Origin: FW021-bin31 sp964467635
GTDB taxonomy: Bacteria > Bacteroidota > Bacteroidia > Chitinophagales > Chitinophagaceae
Assembly: GCA_964467635.1 (NCBI GenBank)
Contig: CAYXRN010000165.1
Span: forward strand, 1-6,797
Direction of reading: 5' to 3'
Length of the DNA stretch: 6,797 bases
In this document: positions 1-6,688 of the stretch, piece by piece
How the letters are laid out: each line of letters starts with the position of its first letter
Position numbering within the stretch: position 1 is the stretch's first letter
Notes under the pieces: generated by a model
Told to the model about the DNA's origin: nothing
Seen by the model: the letters and a program-made list of their open reading frames with translations, nothing else
The model's database searches: none
Made by a program: the position numbers and the translations under genes

Positions 1-751
1 TAAACCTATAAAAAGTCTGAGTCGCAGTAACCCTAACAGCTTGTTGAACCGCTTTAGGCAGATGTACCTTTGGTTTTAGTTTTTCTACCAGGCCCGCGTC
101 TATATAAGCCAGGCCGCCCGTATTTTCACAGTGAATAGCCAAAACATTTTCTCCCCGTTTTAATGCGGACAAAGCTTCCTTAGAGATTTTTTCCAACTCC
201 GGTTCACCATTAGCACCACCGGCTTTGCACGCCAGTACCCCATTTATATACACAGTAGCTCCGTCATCATGTTGTATTCTCAAAAATAATTGATTAAGGT
301 CTGTAGCCTTTAATTGAAAAGTCCTGCGTATCCATATGTCGCGGGAGCTCCATTTATTCGCTCCACCTTTACGATCAGAAAAAGCCCCACTGGCCGTTTT
401 CCAGTCCGAAGCATCAAAATCCAATGAGGCCCAACCCCTTCCAGGACTAGCGAAGGTATATTTCCAAGAACTATTATCACTTTCCGACAAAGCTAAGATC
501 TGCTGATATTGCGGAATGGGCTGCCCTAAAAAATAATAGGCTTTCCCGTCTACACGGATGATCCCCTGCAAGGAATTCTCTCTTCCTGTCCAATGTACAG
601 TAGGAGACGCATTAAGTTGATCAGTAAAAGACCACACGCTGAAATAAGGATCAGTAGCAACGAGGGGATAAGCCGGTGGTCGGAAATCCTGCGCTTTTAC
701 CAGATAGCCCACGGATAAAAGGGCAATCAGAAGAAAGAAAATTTTTTTCAT
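1..751 (-). CDS. Glutaminase A-like secreted protein (DUF4964-type N-terminus), partial at left edge
   Basis: Read on the minus strand from ATG at 751, the frame stays open for 250 codons to the window edge, so only the N-terminal part is present. Residues 1-20 form a signal peptide (MKK, a hydrophobic core, then V-K-A|Q-D), implying export to the periplasm or beyond. Residues about 23-80 (R-P-P-A-Y-P-L-V-A-T-D-P-Y-F-S-V-W-S, H-W-T-G, and I-R-V-D-G-K-A-Y-Y-F-L-G) match the DUF4964 module that opens bacterial relatives of fungal glutaminase GtaA; the DUF5127, DUF4965 and DUF1793 parts would follow off the edge. Residues about 95-222 look like an inserted beta-sandwich of the galactose-binding type (W-I-R-R-T-F, then L-F-L-R-I-Q-H-D-D-G-A-T-V-Y-I-N-G, then G-E-N-V-L-A-I-H). 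The frame then returns to family-like sequence (V-T-A-T-Q-T-F-Y-R-F). Family assignment is from recognition. Hydrolysis of glutamine to glutamate is known only for some members, so the substrate here is uncertain. Confidence 0.85.
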   Translation of the reverse strand, partial: MKKIFFLLIALLSVGYLVKAQDFRPPAYPLVATDPYFSVWSFTDQLNASPTVHWTGRENSLQGIIRVDGKAYYFLGQPIPQYQQILALSESDNSSWKYTFASPGRGWASLDFDASDWKTASGAFSDRKGGANKWSSRDIWIRRTFQLKATDLNQLFLRIQHDDGATVYINGVLACKAGGANGEPELEKISKEALSALKRGENVLAIHCENTGGLAYIDAGLVEKLKPKVHLPKAVQQAVRVTATQTFYRF

Positions 752-793
752 TATAAACATTTTAAAAAGGGTTTGCTAAATCGTTTAACTTCG

Positions 794-826
794 CCAAGAT
801 ACAAGTTTTATCGAGTATCTGCAATT
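794..826 (-). promoter_or_regulatory. Putative Bacteroidota-type promoter for the glutaminase-like gene
   Basis: On the minus strand a TTG (complement of 822-824) lies exactly 20 bases upstream of TATCTTGG (complement of 794-801). This is one mismatch from the TAnnTTTG -7 element with the usual 19-21 base spacing. It would give a leader of roughly 35-40 bases before the ATG at 751. It suggests that the gene can be transcribed separately from the peptidase gene upstream. Found by eye only. Confidence 0.5.
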
Positions 827-874
827 TAAAGTGACTATTTCTTTTGTTCGGTGTACTATCTTTCCTCACTTTTT

Positions 875-1546
875 TTAGTATTTAAGCTTGATCTTGGGAT
901 CTTGTGCATAACCTTGCCAAAGCTGATCTATGGTTTTTCCAGTCATTTGCTTCCATATTTTTTTACTATAGGTGCCATCTCGGAGAGCAGCATCCAACTG
1001 ACTTACCGCTGATTTATTTACCTTTTTAGTCAGCCATACTAAAAATCGAGCTGTAATCCGGTAAGCATCTTTATAGCTTTGTTTAGAATGGTAATCAGGT
1101 AATGTCCAGCCGGCAGCCTTATTGTTTATGCCGTATTCATAACGCACATAATCAGCAATACCTTCGGTAAGCCACCTGGGGATGTGCCTCCAACGATAAC
1201 TTTGGACGACATGCATCACTTCATGGGTGACTACATCTATATCTTCAGGATGCTTTCTAAACCAGGCCGGGCTAAAGCGGACCGTTCCACCGGAGGTTGC
1301 AGCTACACCTTTATACTCCGGGTCGATAATAAAAGTAACTTTGGAAGTGGATGCAGGGTTAAATGCTTTTACTTCCTTTGGATACACTTTAAAAAAGGTG
1401 TGAATAAACCTCTTCTTTACATGCTCGTCAAAAGCAGAATCTAGATTAACGAAAGTCAGCGTATATCCTTTTTTGCTAATCACTTCACGGGTAAAGTAGC
1501 CGGTTGTATCATAGGTATGCCAGGCTCTTGGCTGTGCTTGTGAACC
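875..1546 (-). CDS. Basic secretory protein (BSP) family metallopeptidase, 5' end lost in assembly gap
   Basis: The 224 codons from the gap edge (1546) to the stop at 875-877 encode a near-complete BSP domain, the 'peptidase of plants and bacteria' family. Key features, numbered from the gap edge: K-K-G-Y-T-L-T-F near 25-32, then F-I-I-D and G-V-A-A-T-S-G-G-T-V, then the zinc-site motif H-E-V-M-H at 108-112, followed by W-L-T-E-G-I-A-D-Y-V-R at 125-135. Its glutamate (128) is the likely further metal ligand. These motifs predict a zinc-dependent peptidase of the HExxH type. The first residues, G-S-Q-A-Q-P-R, look like the end of a Bacteroidota signal peptide (S-Q-A|Q), so the real start is probably only about 15-20 codons inside the gap. 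The frame can also be read through the N run into the GH76 frame, giving a 551-residue product. I regard that as a probable artefact, though a real fusion is not excluded. The physiological substrate is unknown. Confidence 0.8.
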   Translation of the reverse strand, partial: GSQAQPRAWHTYDTTGYFTREVISKKGYTLTFVNLDSAFDEHVKKRFIHTFFKVYPKEVKAFNPASTSKVTFIIDPEYKGVAATSGGTVRFSPAWFRKHPEDIDVVTHEVMHVVQSYRWRHIPRWLTEGIADYVRYEYGINNKAAGWTLPDYHSKQSYKDAYRITARFLVWLTKKVNKSAVSQLDAALRDGTYSKKIWKQMTGKTIDQLWQGYAQDPKIKLKY

Positions 1547-1646
1547 NNNNNNNNNNNNNNNNNNNNNNNNNNNNNNNNNNNNNNNNNNNNNNNNNNNNNN
1601 NNNNNNNNNNNNNNNNNNNNNNNNNNNNNNNNNNNNNNNNNNNNNN
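1547..1646. other. Assembly gap (100 N)
   Basis: Exactly 100 consecutive N, the usual placeholder for a scaffold gap of unknown length. It interrupts minus-strand coding sequence: a GH76 domain is open on the 1647 side and a BSP peptidase on the 1546 side. Finishing the GH76 domain would need roughly 60-90 more residues, plus a stop, a spacer and a signal peptide for the next gene. The true missing length is therefore probably several hundred bases rather than 100. Confidence 0.97.
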
Positions 1647-2530
1647 TGCTCATTCCATGCACCCTCAGCTGGCAGTATGCCATTTTTGTTGCACATTTTA
1701 TTTTTTGTATATTCTGTGGCCGATAAGGCATCCTGCAGATACATGTCGTCATTTGTGGCCTTATACAACAACACAGCGGCTCCTATACAGGTTCCTTGAT
1801 TATAAGTATAATCTTCAAAGCCCGCAGGATTACCTCCTATTTTATGATCTGCCACCCGGCCACTGGTTATCTGGAATAAATTCTTTCGGGACCAGGCGTA
1901 TACTTTTTTTGCTTTTTCAAAATAATTTTTGTTTCCGGTAATGTCATACAACCGCATAGCCGTAATGACGGTTGGATAATTAATACAAGCGTTTTTTGCC
2001 CGACGCTTGAATTGCCAGAACATTCCTCCTTGTCTTTTATCATAAGCACTGTCCCAAACCCGCTCGAATCCTTTCAGAGACCAGTTTAAATACTTTTTAT
2101 TATCTGTAATTGTATATGCTCTTGCCAAAGCATTGATCCACCACATCATATCATCATAGATAAACCAAACTTTTTTGTTATTCCAGTTGTACCGGTCATA
2201 TTCCATATAGCCTCCCTGAATCATCTCATCTATCTGCTTTCTGTAGTCAGGATTCTTTGTCTGTTCATAAGCATCCATGATCAGCTCTAAGAATATGGCC
2301 TGAGTCCAGATAGATGCAAGGCCATCATGATCAGTAGATTCAAAATATAATTGCTTATTTTGGTCATAAAAATTAGTATTAAACGCTTCTAAAGCCTTAT
2401 TCACGTCATATCGGCTAACCGTGGAAGTTTCTCTTTTCATGGGACTGTTGCCTGAAGACGCAACTTGACTCCCGGCACAACCCATCAATAAAATAACAGG
2501 GAAATAGAATAAGACAGCAAATGTTTTCAT
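1647..2530 (-). CDS. GH76 family alpha-1,6-mannanase-like lipoprotein, 3' end lost in assembly gap
   Basis: From ATG at 2530 the frame gives 294 residues before the N run. The N-terminus is a lipoprotein signal (hydrophobic stretch, then L-L-M-G-C with the lipidated Cys at 18) followed by A-G-S-Q, so the protein should be membrane-anchored. The rest is a GH76 (alpha/alpha)6-barrel: I-W-T-Q-A around 74-78, the paired catalytic-type aspartates D126-D127 in F-I-Y-D-D-M-M-W-W, G-G-M-F-W at 168-172, N-Y-P-T-V-I-T-A-M-R-L-Y around 184-195, and Y-T-Y-N-Q-G-T-C-I-G-A-A at 241-252. Characterised GH76 enzymes are endo-alpha-1,6-mannanases that cut the backbone of yeast and fungal mannan; that activity is inferred here. 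The domain is unfinished at the gap edge (G-I-L-P-A-E-G-A-W-N-E), lacking about its last fifth. The gene lies 230 bases downstream of the sulfatase on the same strand. I see no clear promoter of the TTG-N20-TAnnTTTG type before it. Confidence 0.88.
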
Positions 2531-2712
2531 TCAACAATATTTACATTTAAGGCACTTTAAAGCAATACCGATAAAAGTATACCAGGCCATTGGCAGGATA
2601 CTTCGTTTCAAATAATATAAAATTTATCTCAATATATTTACATGATTCTAAACAGCTAAAGAAAATAGTCCTGAGGAGAGAATATTCATTTAATTTTAAA
2701 AGGAATTAATTG

Positions 2713-2741
2713 TGCGAAAGTGCTCCGCTGCAAGCTTCGCA
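2713..2741 (-). terminator. Possible hairpin just after the sulfatase stop codon
   Basis: TGCGAA (2713-2718) pairs with TTCGCA (2736-2741). The stem extends inward by G2720-C2735 past a bulged A, with a further short TGC/GCA pairing around a 6-base loop. It begins 20 bases past the sulfatase stop. On the minus strand the downstream flank is A/T-rich but is not a clean T run, while on the plus strand the stem is followed by TTTTTATT. It is therefore a weak candidate terminator, which would separate the sulfatase and GH76 transcripts. Confidence 0.3.
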
Positions 2742-2760
2742 ATTTTTATTGCACATAACT

Positions 2761-4479
2761 TTATTTTGGTTTTGGGAAAACATGAGCGCGAACTGCCCAT
2801 TCATGCCACATACTATCCATTTTATGAACCTTGTCAGGATACTTATCAGAAAGATCGTTTAGCTCTGTCTCATCTTGACTAATATGATAAAGATGCCATC
2901 CTGTATCTTTATTGTTGTGTCGCTTAACCAGCTTCCATCCGTTATGCCGCACATAGCCACTCCCAAAGTGCTCGTTGAACAGGGCCTCATGAGAGGGCGC
3001 CTTTTCACCTTTAAAAACAGGCACCAGGCTTAACCCTTCTGTCGGTGTGATCGAATGGCCGTTATGTTTTGTGGGATATTCGGCATGAGCCAGATCTAAA
3101 AACGTGGCCATAAAATCCATAACATGTCCGACATGATCATTGAAGCTGCCTGGCTTTAACTTGATGCCATCAGGCCAAAATGCGATCATGGGCGTATGAA
3201 TACCCCCTTCATAAGATTGCGCTTTCCAATAACGATAAGGGGCATTGGAAACATTAGACCAATGGGGGCCTATAGAAGAATAAGTAGTTTCAAGTCCAGG
3301 TATCGCCTGTTTTTTTGTGGCATAAACGATCTTCCGCCCATCTCGTGTTTCGCTTGGACGATCAAATCCAGGGCCGTAGTTCGCGCAAATTTCAGCACTG
3401 GCGCCGTTGTCACTTAAAAAGATGATCAGGGTATTATTTATTTCTCCGGTTTCTTTTAAAGCTTTAATGATCCTCCCGATACCCTGGTCCATGCAGTCTA
3501 CCATAGCCGCATGTACCGCCATCGCCCTTGCATCCCACAGAGAATCGGGATTATCTTTCCATTTCAGTTGGGGGTGCCAACGCGGAGGTAGCGGAGCCAG
3601 TGCGGAATCTATCAATCCCATTTTGACCATTCTATTATAACGCGCATCCCGAATGGCTTCCCAACCTACTTTGTAAGTATCCTCGTATTTGGCAATATCC
3701 TTCGGTTTTGCCATGAGTGGCCAGTGGGGAGCATTTTCAGCAACATATACGAAAAACGGCTTATCCGATTCGCTGAATTGGCGAATGAACGCAGCCGCCG
3801 AGTCATTAATGGCATCGGTATGATAATAATCATCAGGAACCTCTTTCACCGCCTCTGTTCCGTAAACCAGGCTAAAAGGGTCAAAATAATCTACCACCCC
3901 CCAAATGGTCCCGTAAAATTTCTCAAATCCTTTATTGGTAGGATACTGTTCAACAGGTGAAAAATAAGGGTGAAAAGACTGATGGTTTAGCCAGTTCAGC
4001 TGTTTTTGCTTTGAGGGCTGTACAGGCGTATTGGAAACATGCCATTTGCCGGACATCGCTGTATGATAGCCCGCCGATTTCAACACTTCCGCTATAGTAA
4101 CAGCATTGCGGGTAAGATGTCCCCTGTAACCTGGTTCATGTTTATCCGTAGTCATTTCTCCGATGCCCGCCTGCTGGTTGTACAATCCGGTCAGTAAGGA
4201 AGCCCTGGTAGGGCAGCAGCGCGAGGTATTATAAAAGTTGGTAAAGCGGACCCCATGTTGTGCCAACCAATCAATGTTCGGCGTATGAATTTCCCCTCCA
4301 AAACATCCGGCATCAGAAAATCCCATGTCATCGGCCATAATAACGACTATATTTGGTCGCTGGTCATCAGCTGTTTTATTTCCAGCTGAGCATCCTCCCA
4401 AAAGAAAGGTAAGAAGGCATATTGATACAGTTGCAAAAACTATTGTCTGGTTGTTCTCTTTTGCATAAAGTCTTTTCAT
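2761..4479 (-). CDS. S1-family sulfatase (arylsulfatase-like), lipoprotein
   Basis: A complete 572-residue formylglycine-dependent sulfatase that hydrolyses sulfate esters, probably on a glycan. The N-terminus is a lipoprotein signal with L-L-G-G-C (Cys30), so it should be anchored in a membrane outside the cytoplasm. Active-site features are all visible: metal-binding D50-D51 in V-I-M-A-D-D-M-G; the modification motif C88-C-P-T-R92 in S-R-C-C-P-T-R-A-S-L-L-T-G, where Cys88 would become formylglycine; G-K-W-H at 144-147; H252 in A-P-H-W-P; S-D-N-G with D357-N358; and K419 before the Y-E-G-G at 423-426. The pattern G-G-E-I-H-T-P-N and F-Y-N-T-S-R-C-C-P-T-R resembles SulfAtlas subfamily S1_4 arylsulfatases; this subfamily call is from memory. 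No maturing enzyme (FGE or radical-SAM type) is encoded nearby, so it must be supplied from elsewhere. The start is fixed by the signal peptide. It is the first minus-strand gene of the degradative cluster, and its natural substrate cannot be read from the sequence. Confidence 0.95.
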   Translation of the reverse strand: MKRLYAKENNQTIVFATVSICLLTFLLGGCSAGNKTADDQRPNIVVIMADDMGFSDAGCFGGEIHTPNIDWLAQHGVRFTNFYNTSRCCPTRASLLTGLYNQQAGIGEMTTDKHEPGYRGHLTRNAVTIAEVLKSAGYHTAMSGKWHVSNTPVQPSKQKQLNWLNHQSFHPYFSPVEQYPTNKGFEKFYGTIWGVVDYFDPFSLVYGTEAVKEVPDDYYHTDAINDSAAAFIRQFSESDKPFFVYVAENAPHWPLMAKPKDIAKYEDTYKVGWEAIRDARYNRMVKMGLIDSALAPLPPRWHPQLKWKDNPDSLWDARAMAVHAAMVDCMDQGIGRIIKALKETGEINNTLIIFLSDNGASAEICANYGPGFDRPSETRDGRKIVYATKKQAIPGLETTYSSIGPHWSNVSNAPYRYWKAQSYEGGIHTPMIAFWPDGIKLKPGSFNDHVGHVMDFMATFLDLAHAEYPTKHNGHSITPTEGLSLVPVFKGEKAPSHEALFNEHFGSGYVRHNGWKLVKRHNNKDTGWHLYHISQDETELNDLSDKYPDKVHKMDSMWHEWAVRAHVFPKPK

Positions 4480-4939
4480 GCTTTTACTATTTTCTTATGT
4501 GAACTATAGCGTTTTTGTAATTGAAAATTTTCCAGTTATCCAATTAGCAACAAGTCGGTGAAAAATGGGGAGAACCAGTAACGATAAGCTCCTCAAATGC
4601 TACAACTTAGATCGAAGGAAGTTTAAAAATCGGCACAACACCATACTGTCTCCCGACAATTGTGTCTTAAAAAGTTTTTCGTTTAGCGCCTCGCAAAGCA
4701 AACATCCGAAGCCAGTTGACGTAATTTCGAGACAAACTGAGTTATTAACTAAACGATATGTAAGTATCGCAAAGTAATCAAATCATAAAAGCACCTCCTA
4801 TCATATTTATAAAGTCCATTTTGCCGTTCCCATAGTGAAATGAAGGTAAAAAATTCCCTGCATGGTTTTTGCTCGGGTTTTACTGCAAGGCTAAATCAAT
4901 TTAGCGAGCACAAAGAAAAAGGATTAAGTAGTCAAATAT

Positions 4940-4971
4940 GATACAATATTAGCTTATCCTGATACTATATT
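4940..4971. repeat. Near-perfect 11-bp direct repeat, 21-bp period
   Basis: GATACAATATT (4940-4950) and GATACTATATT (4961-4971) agree at 10 of 11 positions and start 21 bases apart, about two helical turns. Such spacing would suit a regulator binding one face of the DNA, but the sequence is AT-rich and chance similarity is quite possible. Confidence 0.35.
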
Positions 4972-5086
4972 GACGTATACAGTTTGCTACCCAAAACTCA
5001 GGTCGTGCGATATTGGAACAGCACCGCTTATCCGTTTAAAGCCTTACAAGTGAACAACACTTTTTTCTAAATTATCAACGTCCTTA

Positions 5087-5118
5087 TTCGCGCCAACTAA
5101 AAAATTTCCTTTTCTTTG
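5087..5118 (+). promoter_or_regulatory. Putative Bacteroidota-type promoter for the cyclophilin gene
   Basis: TTCG (5087-5090) and TTTCTTTG (5111-5118) are separated by exactly 20 bases. They are one mismatch each from TTTG and from the TAnnTTTG -7 element. Transcription would begin a few bases past 5118, giving a short leader to the ATG at 5140. The match is imperfect and was found by eye. Confidence 0.4.
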
Positions 5119-5139
5119 TTATTTTAATGCAACTGCACA

Positions 5140-5811
5140 ATGAAAACTTGTAAACCATTACTTTTGCTTTTCTTTCTTCTGGGGGCAACTTTCCAGCTAT
5201 CTGGCCAGAATCGAAAAATAAAAATCAAAACGCCTTATGGCAAAATGGTTTTTCTACTCAGCGATGAAACTCCCTTGCACCGCGATAATTTTATCAAGCT
5301 GGCCAAGCAGCATTTTTATGATGGCTTGCTGTTCCACCGGGTAATTGACAGCTTTATGATTCAAGGGGGAGATCCTGAATCAAAAAACGCTAAGGCCGGG
5401 GCCTTTTTGGGCAACGGTAATATAGGTTATACCATACCCGCGGAAATCAAGAAAACTCTTTTCCACAAAAAGGGTGCACTGGCCATGGCCAGAGAAGGCG
5501 ACGCGGTCAATCCAAAGCGGGCATCTTCGGGCTGCCAGTTTTATATCGTGGAGGGCAAAACTTATACGGACCAGGAATTGAATCGTATTAGCCGACGTAC
5601 CGGTCATGAATTTACACCAGAACAAAGGCAAACTTATAAAACCATTGGAGGCACCCCCTTTCTGGACGGGCGCTATACGGTTTTTGGTCAAATGGTGAAA
5701 GGAGAAGAGGTGTTGGACCGCATTGCCGCTGTAAAAACGGATACAAACGATCGTCCGTTAACCGATATTCCGATGAAAGTTCGCATCGTTCACAAATTTT
5801 TGTTCTTTTAA
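5140..5811 (+). CDS. Exported cyclophilin-type peptidyl-prolyl cis-trans isomerase
   Basis: A 223-residue protein with a signal peptide (MKTCK, a leucine/phenylalanine-rich core, then L-S-G|Q-N around residue 22), followed directly by one cyclophilin domain. It should speed proline isomerisation during folding of exported proteins in the periplasm. Active-site features: F65-H-R67 in L-F-H-R-V-I-D-S-F-M-I-Q-G-G-D-P, with F72, M73 and Q75 matching the cyclophilin A residues F60, M61 and Q63; A-M-A-R at 115-118; G-C-Q-F-Y-I-V at 131-137; and F-L-D-G-R-Y-T-V-F-G at 174-183. In the last motif, Phe and Tyr replace the Trp121 and His126 of human cyclophilin A. A polar insert of about 30 residues (141-171, with T-D-Q-E-L and T-P-E-Q-R-Q-T-Y) precedes that motif, as is common in Bacteroidota homologues. 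Its gene ends 39 bases before gcvH on the same strand. Confidence 0.94.
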   Translation: MKTCKPLLLLFFLLGATFQLSGQNRKIKIKTPYGKMVFLLSDETPLHRDNFIKLAKQHFYDGLLFHRVIDSFMIQGGDPESKNAKAGAFLGNGNIGYTIPAEIKKTLFHKKGALAMAREGDAVNPKRASSGCQFYIVEGKTYTDQELNRISRRTGHEFTPEQRQTYKTIGGTPFLDGRYTVFGQMVKGEEVLDRIAAVKTDTNDRPLTDIPMKVRIVHKFLFF

Positions 5812-5850
5812 TCCTCCGAAATCCTTTACATTCGCAAAAAACTTTCTTTT

Positions 5851-6234
5851 ATGAATCTGCCAGCAGACCTGAAATATACCAAGGACCACGAATGGATACA
5901 AGTTCAGAAAGACGGAACCGCTTTAGTAGGAGTTACGGATTTTGCTCAAAATGAATTAGGGGACATCGTTTATGTTGATATTGACTCCGTTGGCAAGGAT
6001 TTAGGAGCAGATGATATTTTTGGAACGGTAGAAGCTGTAAAGACGGTTTCCGATCTGTTTATGCCGGTAGCCGGCACCGTTGAGGAAGTAAATCCGGAAT
6101 TGGACAGCCACCCTGAATTGGTGAATTCTGACCCTTATGAAGCGGGTTGGATGATAAAAATAAAACCGGCCGCCGCTACCGATGTAGATGCGCTGTTGGA
6201 TGCATCTGCCTACGAAAAGCTGGTGCAGCCCTGA
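5851..6234 (+). CDS. gcvH: Glycine cleavage system H protein
   Basis: A full-length 127-residue cytoplasmic H protein, the lipoyl carrier that takes the methylamine group from the P protein (glycine decarboxylase) to the T protein and is reoxidised by the L protein. The start M-N-L-P-A-D-L-K-Y-T-K-D-H-E-W, the V-G-V-T-D-F-A-Q-N-E-L-G-D-I-V segment and the lipoylation hairpin G-T-V-E-A-V-K-T-V-S-D are all present. Lys64 is the lipoyl-lysine. The C-terminal G-W-M-I-K-I and the L-L-D-A-S-A-Y-E-K-L helix complete the fold. The P and T protein genes are not in the window, which is usual for Bacteroidota. A TACATTCG at 5827-5834 resembles a -7 promoter element but sits only 16 bases from the ATG and lacks a well-spaced TTG, so co-transcription with the cyclophilin gene 39 bases upstream is as likely. 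Confidence 0.97.
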   Translation: MNLPADLKYTKDHEWIQVQKDGTALVGVTDFAQNELGDIVYVDIDSVGKDLGADDIFGTVEAVKTVSDLFMPVAGTVEEVNPELDSHPELVNSDPYEAGWMIKIKPAAATDVDALLDASAYEKLVQP

Positions 6235-6248
6235 GCGGACTTTTACTT

Positions 6249-6641
6249 ATGAAAAAGATAAGTTATTTTTTGCCGGCTGTCTTTTGGACGATCATTGTAC
6301 TGGTATTGACGCTTATGCCGTCTTCCGATGTGCCGGATACTTTCCTGTCAAGAATTCCCTACTTTGATAAATTTGTACACTGTGGCATATTCGCAGGGTT
6401 TGTTTTCTTGTGGGCTCTTGGTTTTCGCAAAGCAGGAAAGAAACACCAAATCATTTACCTCGCCAGGCTGATCCTTATCGCGCTCGTACTCGGGCTGGCT
6501 ATCGAGTTTGCACAAAAAGAACTGGTTTCTTTACACCGGGATTTCGACTGGTGGGACTGGTTGGCTGATTCCATCGGCGCCTTTCTGGGGGCAGCTATTT
6601 TCAGAGAAATATTTATGGAAAAAGACAATAAATCAGCGTAG
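6249..6641 (+). CDS. VanZ-like family membrane protein
   Basis: A 130-residue protein with about four membrane segments (roughly residues 6-24, 41-58, 69-87 and 103-121). It has VanZ-like signatures: L-T-L-M-P-S-S-D-V-P after the first segment, P-Y-F-D-K-F-V-H-C-G-I-F-A-G-F leading into the second, G-L-A-I-E-F-A-Q, and D-F-D-W-W-D-W-L-A-D-S-I-G-A-F-L-G. VanZ itself gives low-level teicoplanin resistance in enterococci, but the biochemical role of this widespread family is unknown and resistance should not be assumed. The ATG at 6249 is preferred over an in-frame ATG at 6147. The longer form would overlap gcvH by 88 bases and add a Cys/Arg-rich stretch that is just gcvH read out of frame. It starts 14 bases after the gcvH stop, so the two are probably co-transcribed; I recall this pairing as common in Bacteroidota. 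Confidence 0.9.
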   Translation: MKKISYFLPAVFWTIIVLVLTLMPSSDVPDTFLSRIPYFDKFVHCGIFAGFVFLWALGFRKAGKKHQIIYLARLILIALVLGLAIEFAQKELVSLHRDFDWWDWLADSIGAFLGAAIFREIFMEKDNKSA

Positions 6642-6688
6642 TCTGGTATTGTTTTTGATTTAACAAGCTGAATTAAAAATCTACTATT

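Larger units (their letters stand above)
4480..5139. other. Non-coding divergent intergenic region (660 bp)
   Basis: This AT-rich stretch separates the start of the minus-strand sulfatase from the start of the plus-strand cyclophilin. The longest frame in it (4565-4777, plus, 70 codons) shows no recognisable domain, start context or signal peptide, and I do not call it a gene. I see no tRNA cloverleaf, CRISPR array or transposase. It holds a near-palindrome CGATA-N6-TATCG (4754-4769), a near-direct repeat (4940-4971), a minus-strand AGGAGG (4794-4799) not followed by a usable frame, and the putative cyclophilin promoter near its right end. It is unusually long for this compact window and could hold a decayed gene or control sites. 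Confidence 0.6.

Noticed and set aside
1184..2049. Several frames of 60-145 codons opposite or overlapping the GH76 and BSP genes
   Set aside because: They lie within the clearly coding minus-strand frame, two of them run through the N gap, and none shows a domain.
2531..2760. Promoter for the GH76 gene
   Set aside because: TATTATTTG and TACTTTTA on the minus strand resemble -7 elements, but neither has a TTG at 19-21 bases upstream.
3196..3960. Three plus-strand frames opposite the sulfatase
   Set aside because: They are antisense shadows of a gene with all its catalytic motifs intact and show no protein-family features.
4754..4769. CGATA-N6-TATCG near-palindrome as a terminator or operator
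   Set aside because: The arms are only five bases and AT-rich, with no T run after them. This is too weak to call by eye.
4565..4777. 70-codon plus-strand frame in the intergenic region
   Set aside because: The product has no recognisable domain, signal peptide or membrane segment, there is no promoter-like element at a sensible distance, and such a length is expected by chance in 660 bases.
5380..5691. Minus-strand 103-codon frame opposite the cyclophilin gene
   Set aside because: It is antisense to a conserved domain and has no recognisable product.
6147..6248. Longer start for the VanZ-like protein
   Set aside because: It would overlap gcvH for 88 bases and add a Cys/Arg-rich stretch that is gcvH in another frame. 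The ATG at 6249 begins a normal membrane-protein N-terminus.
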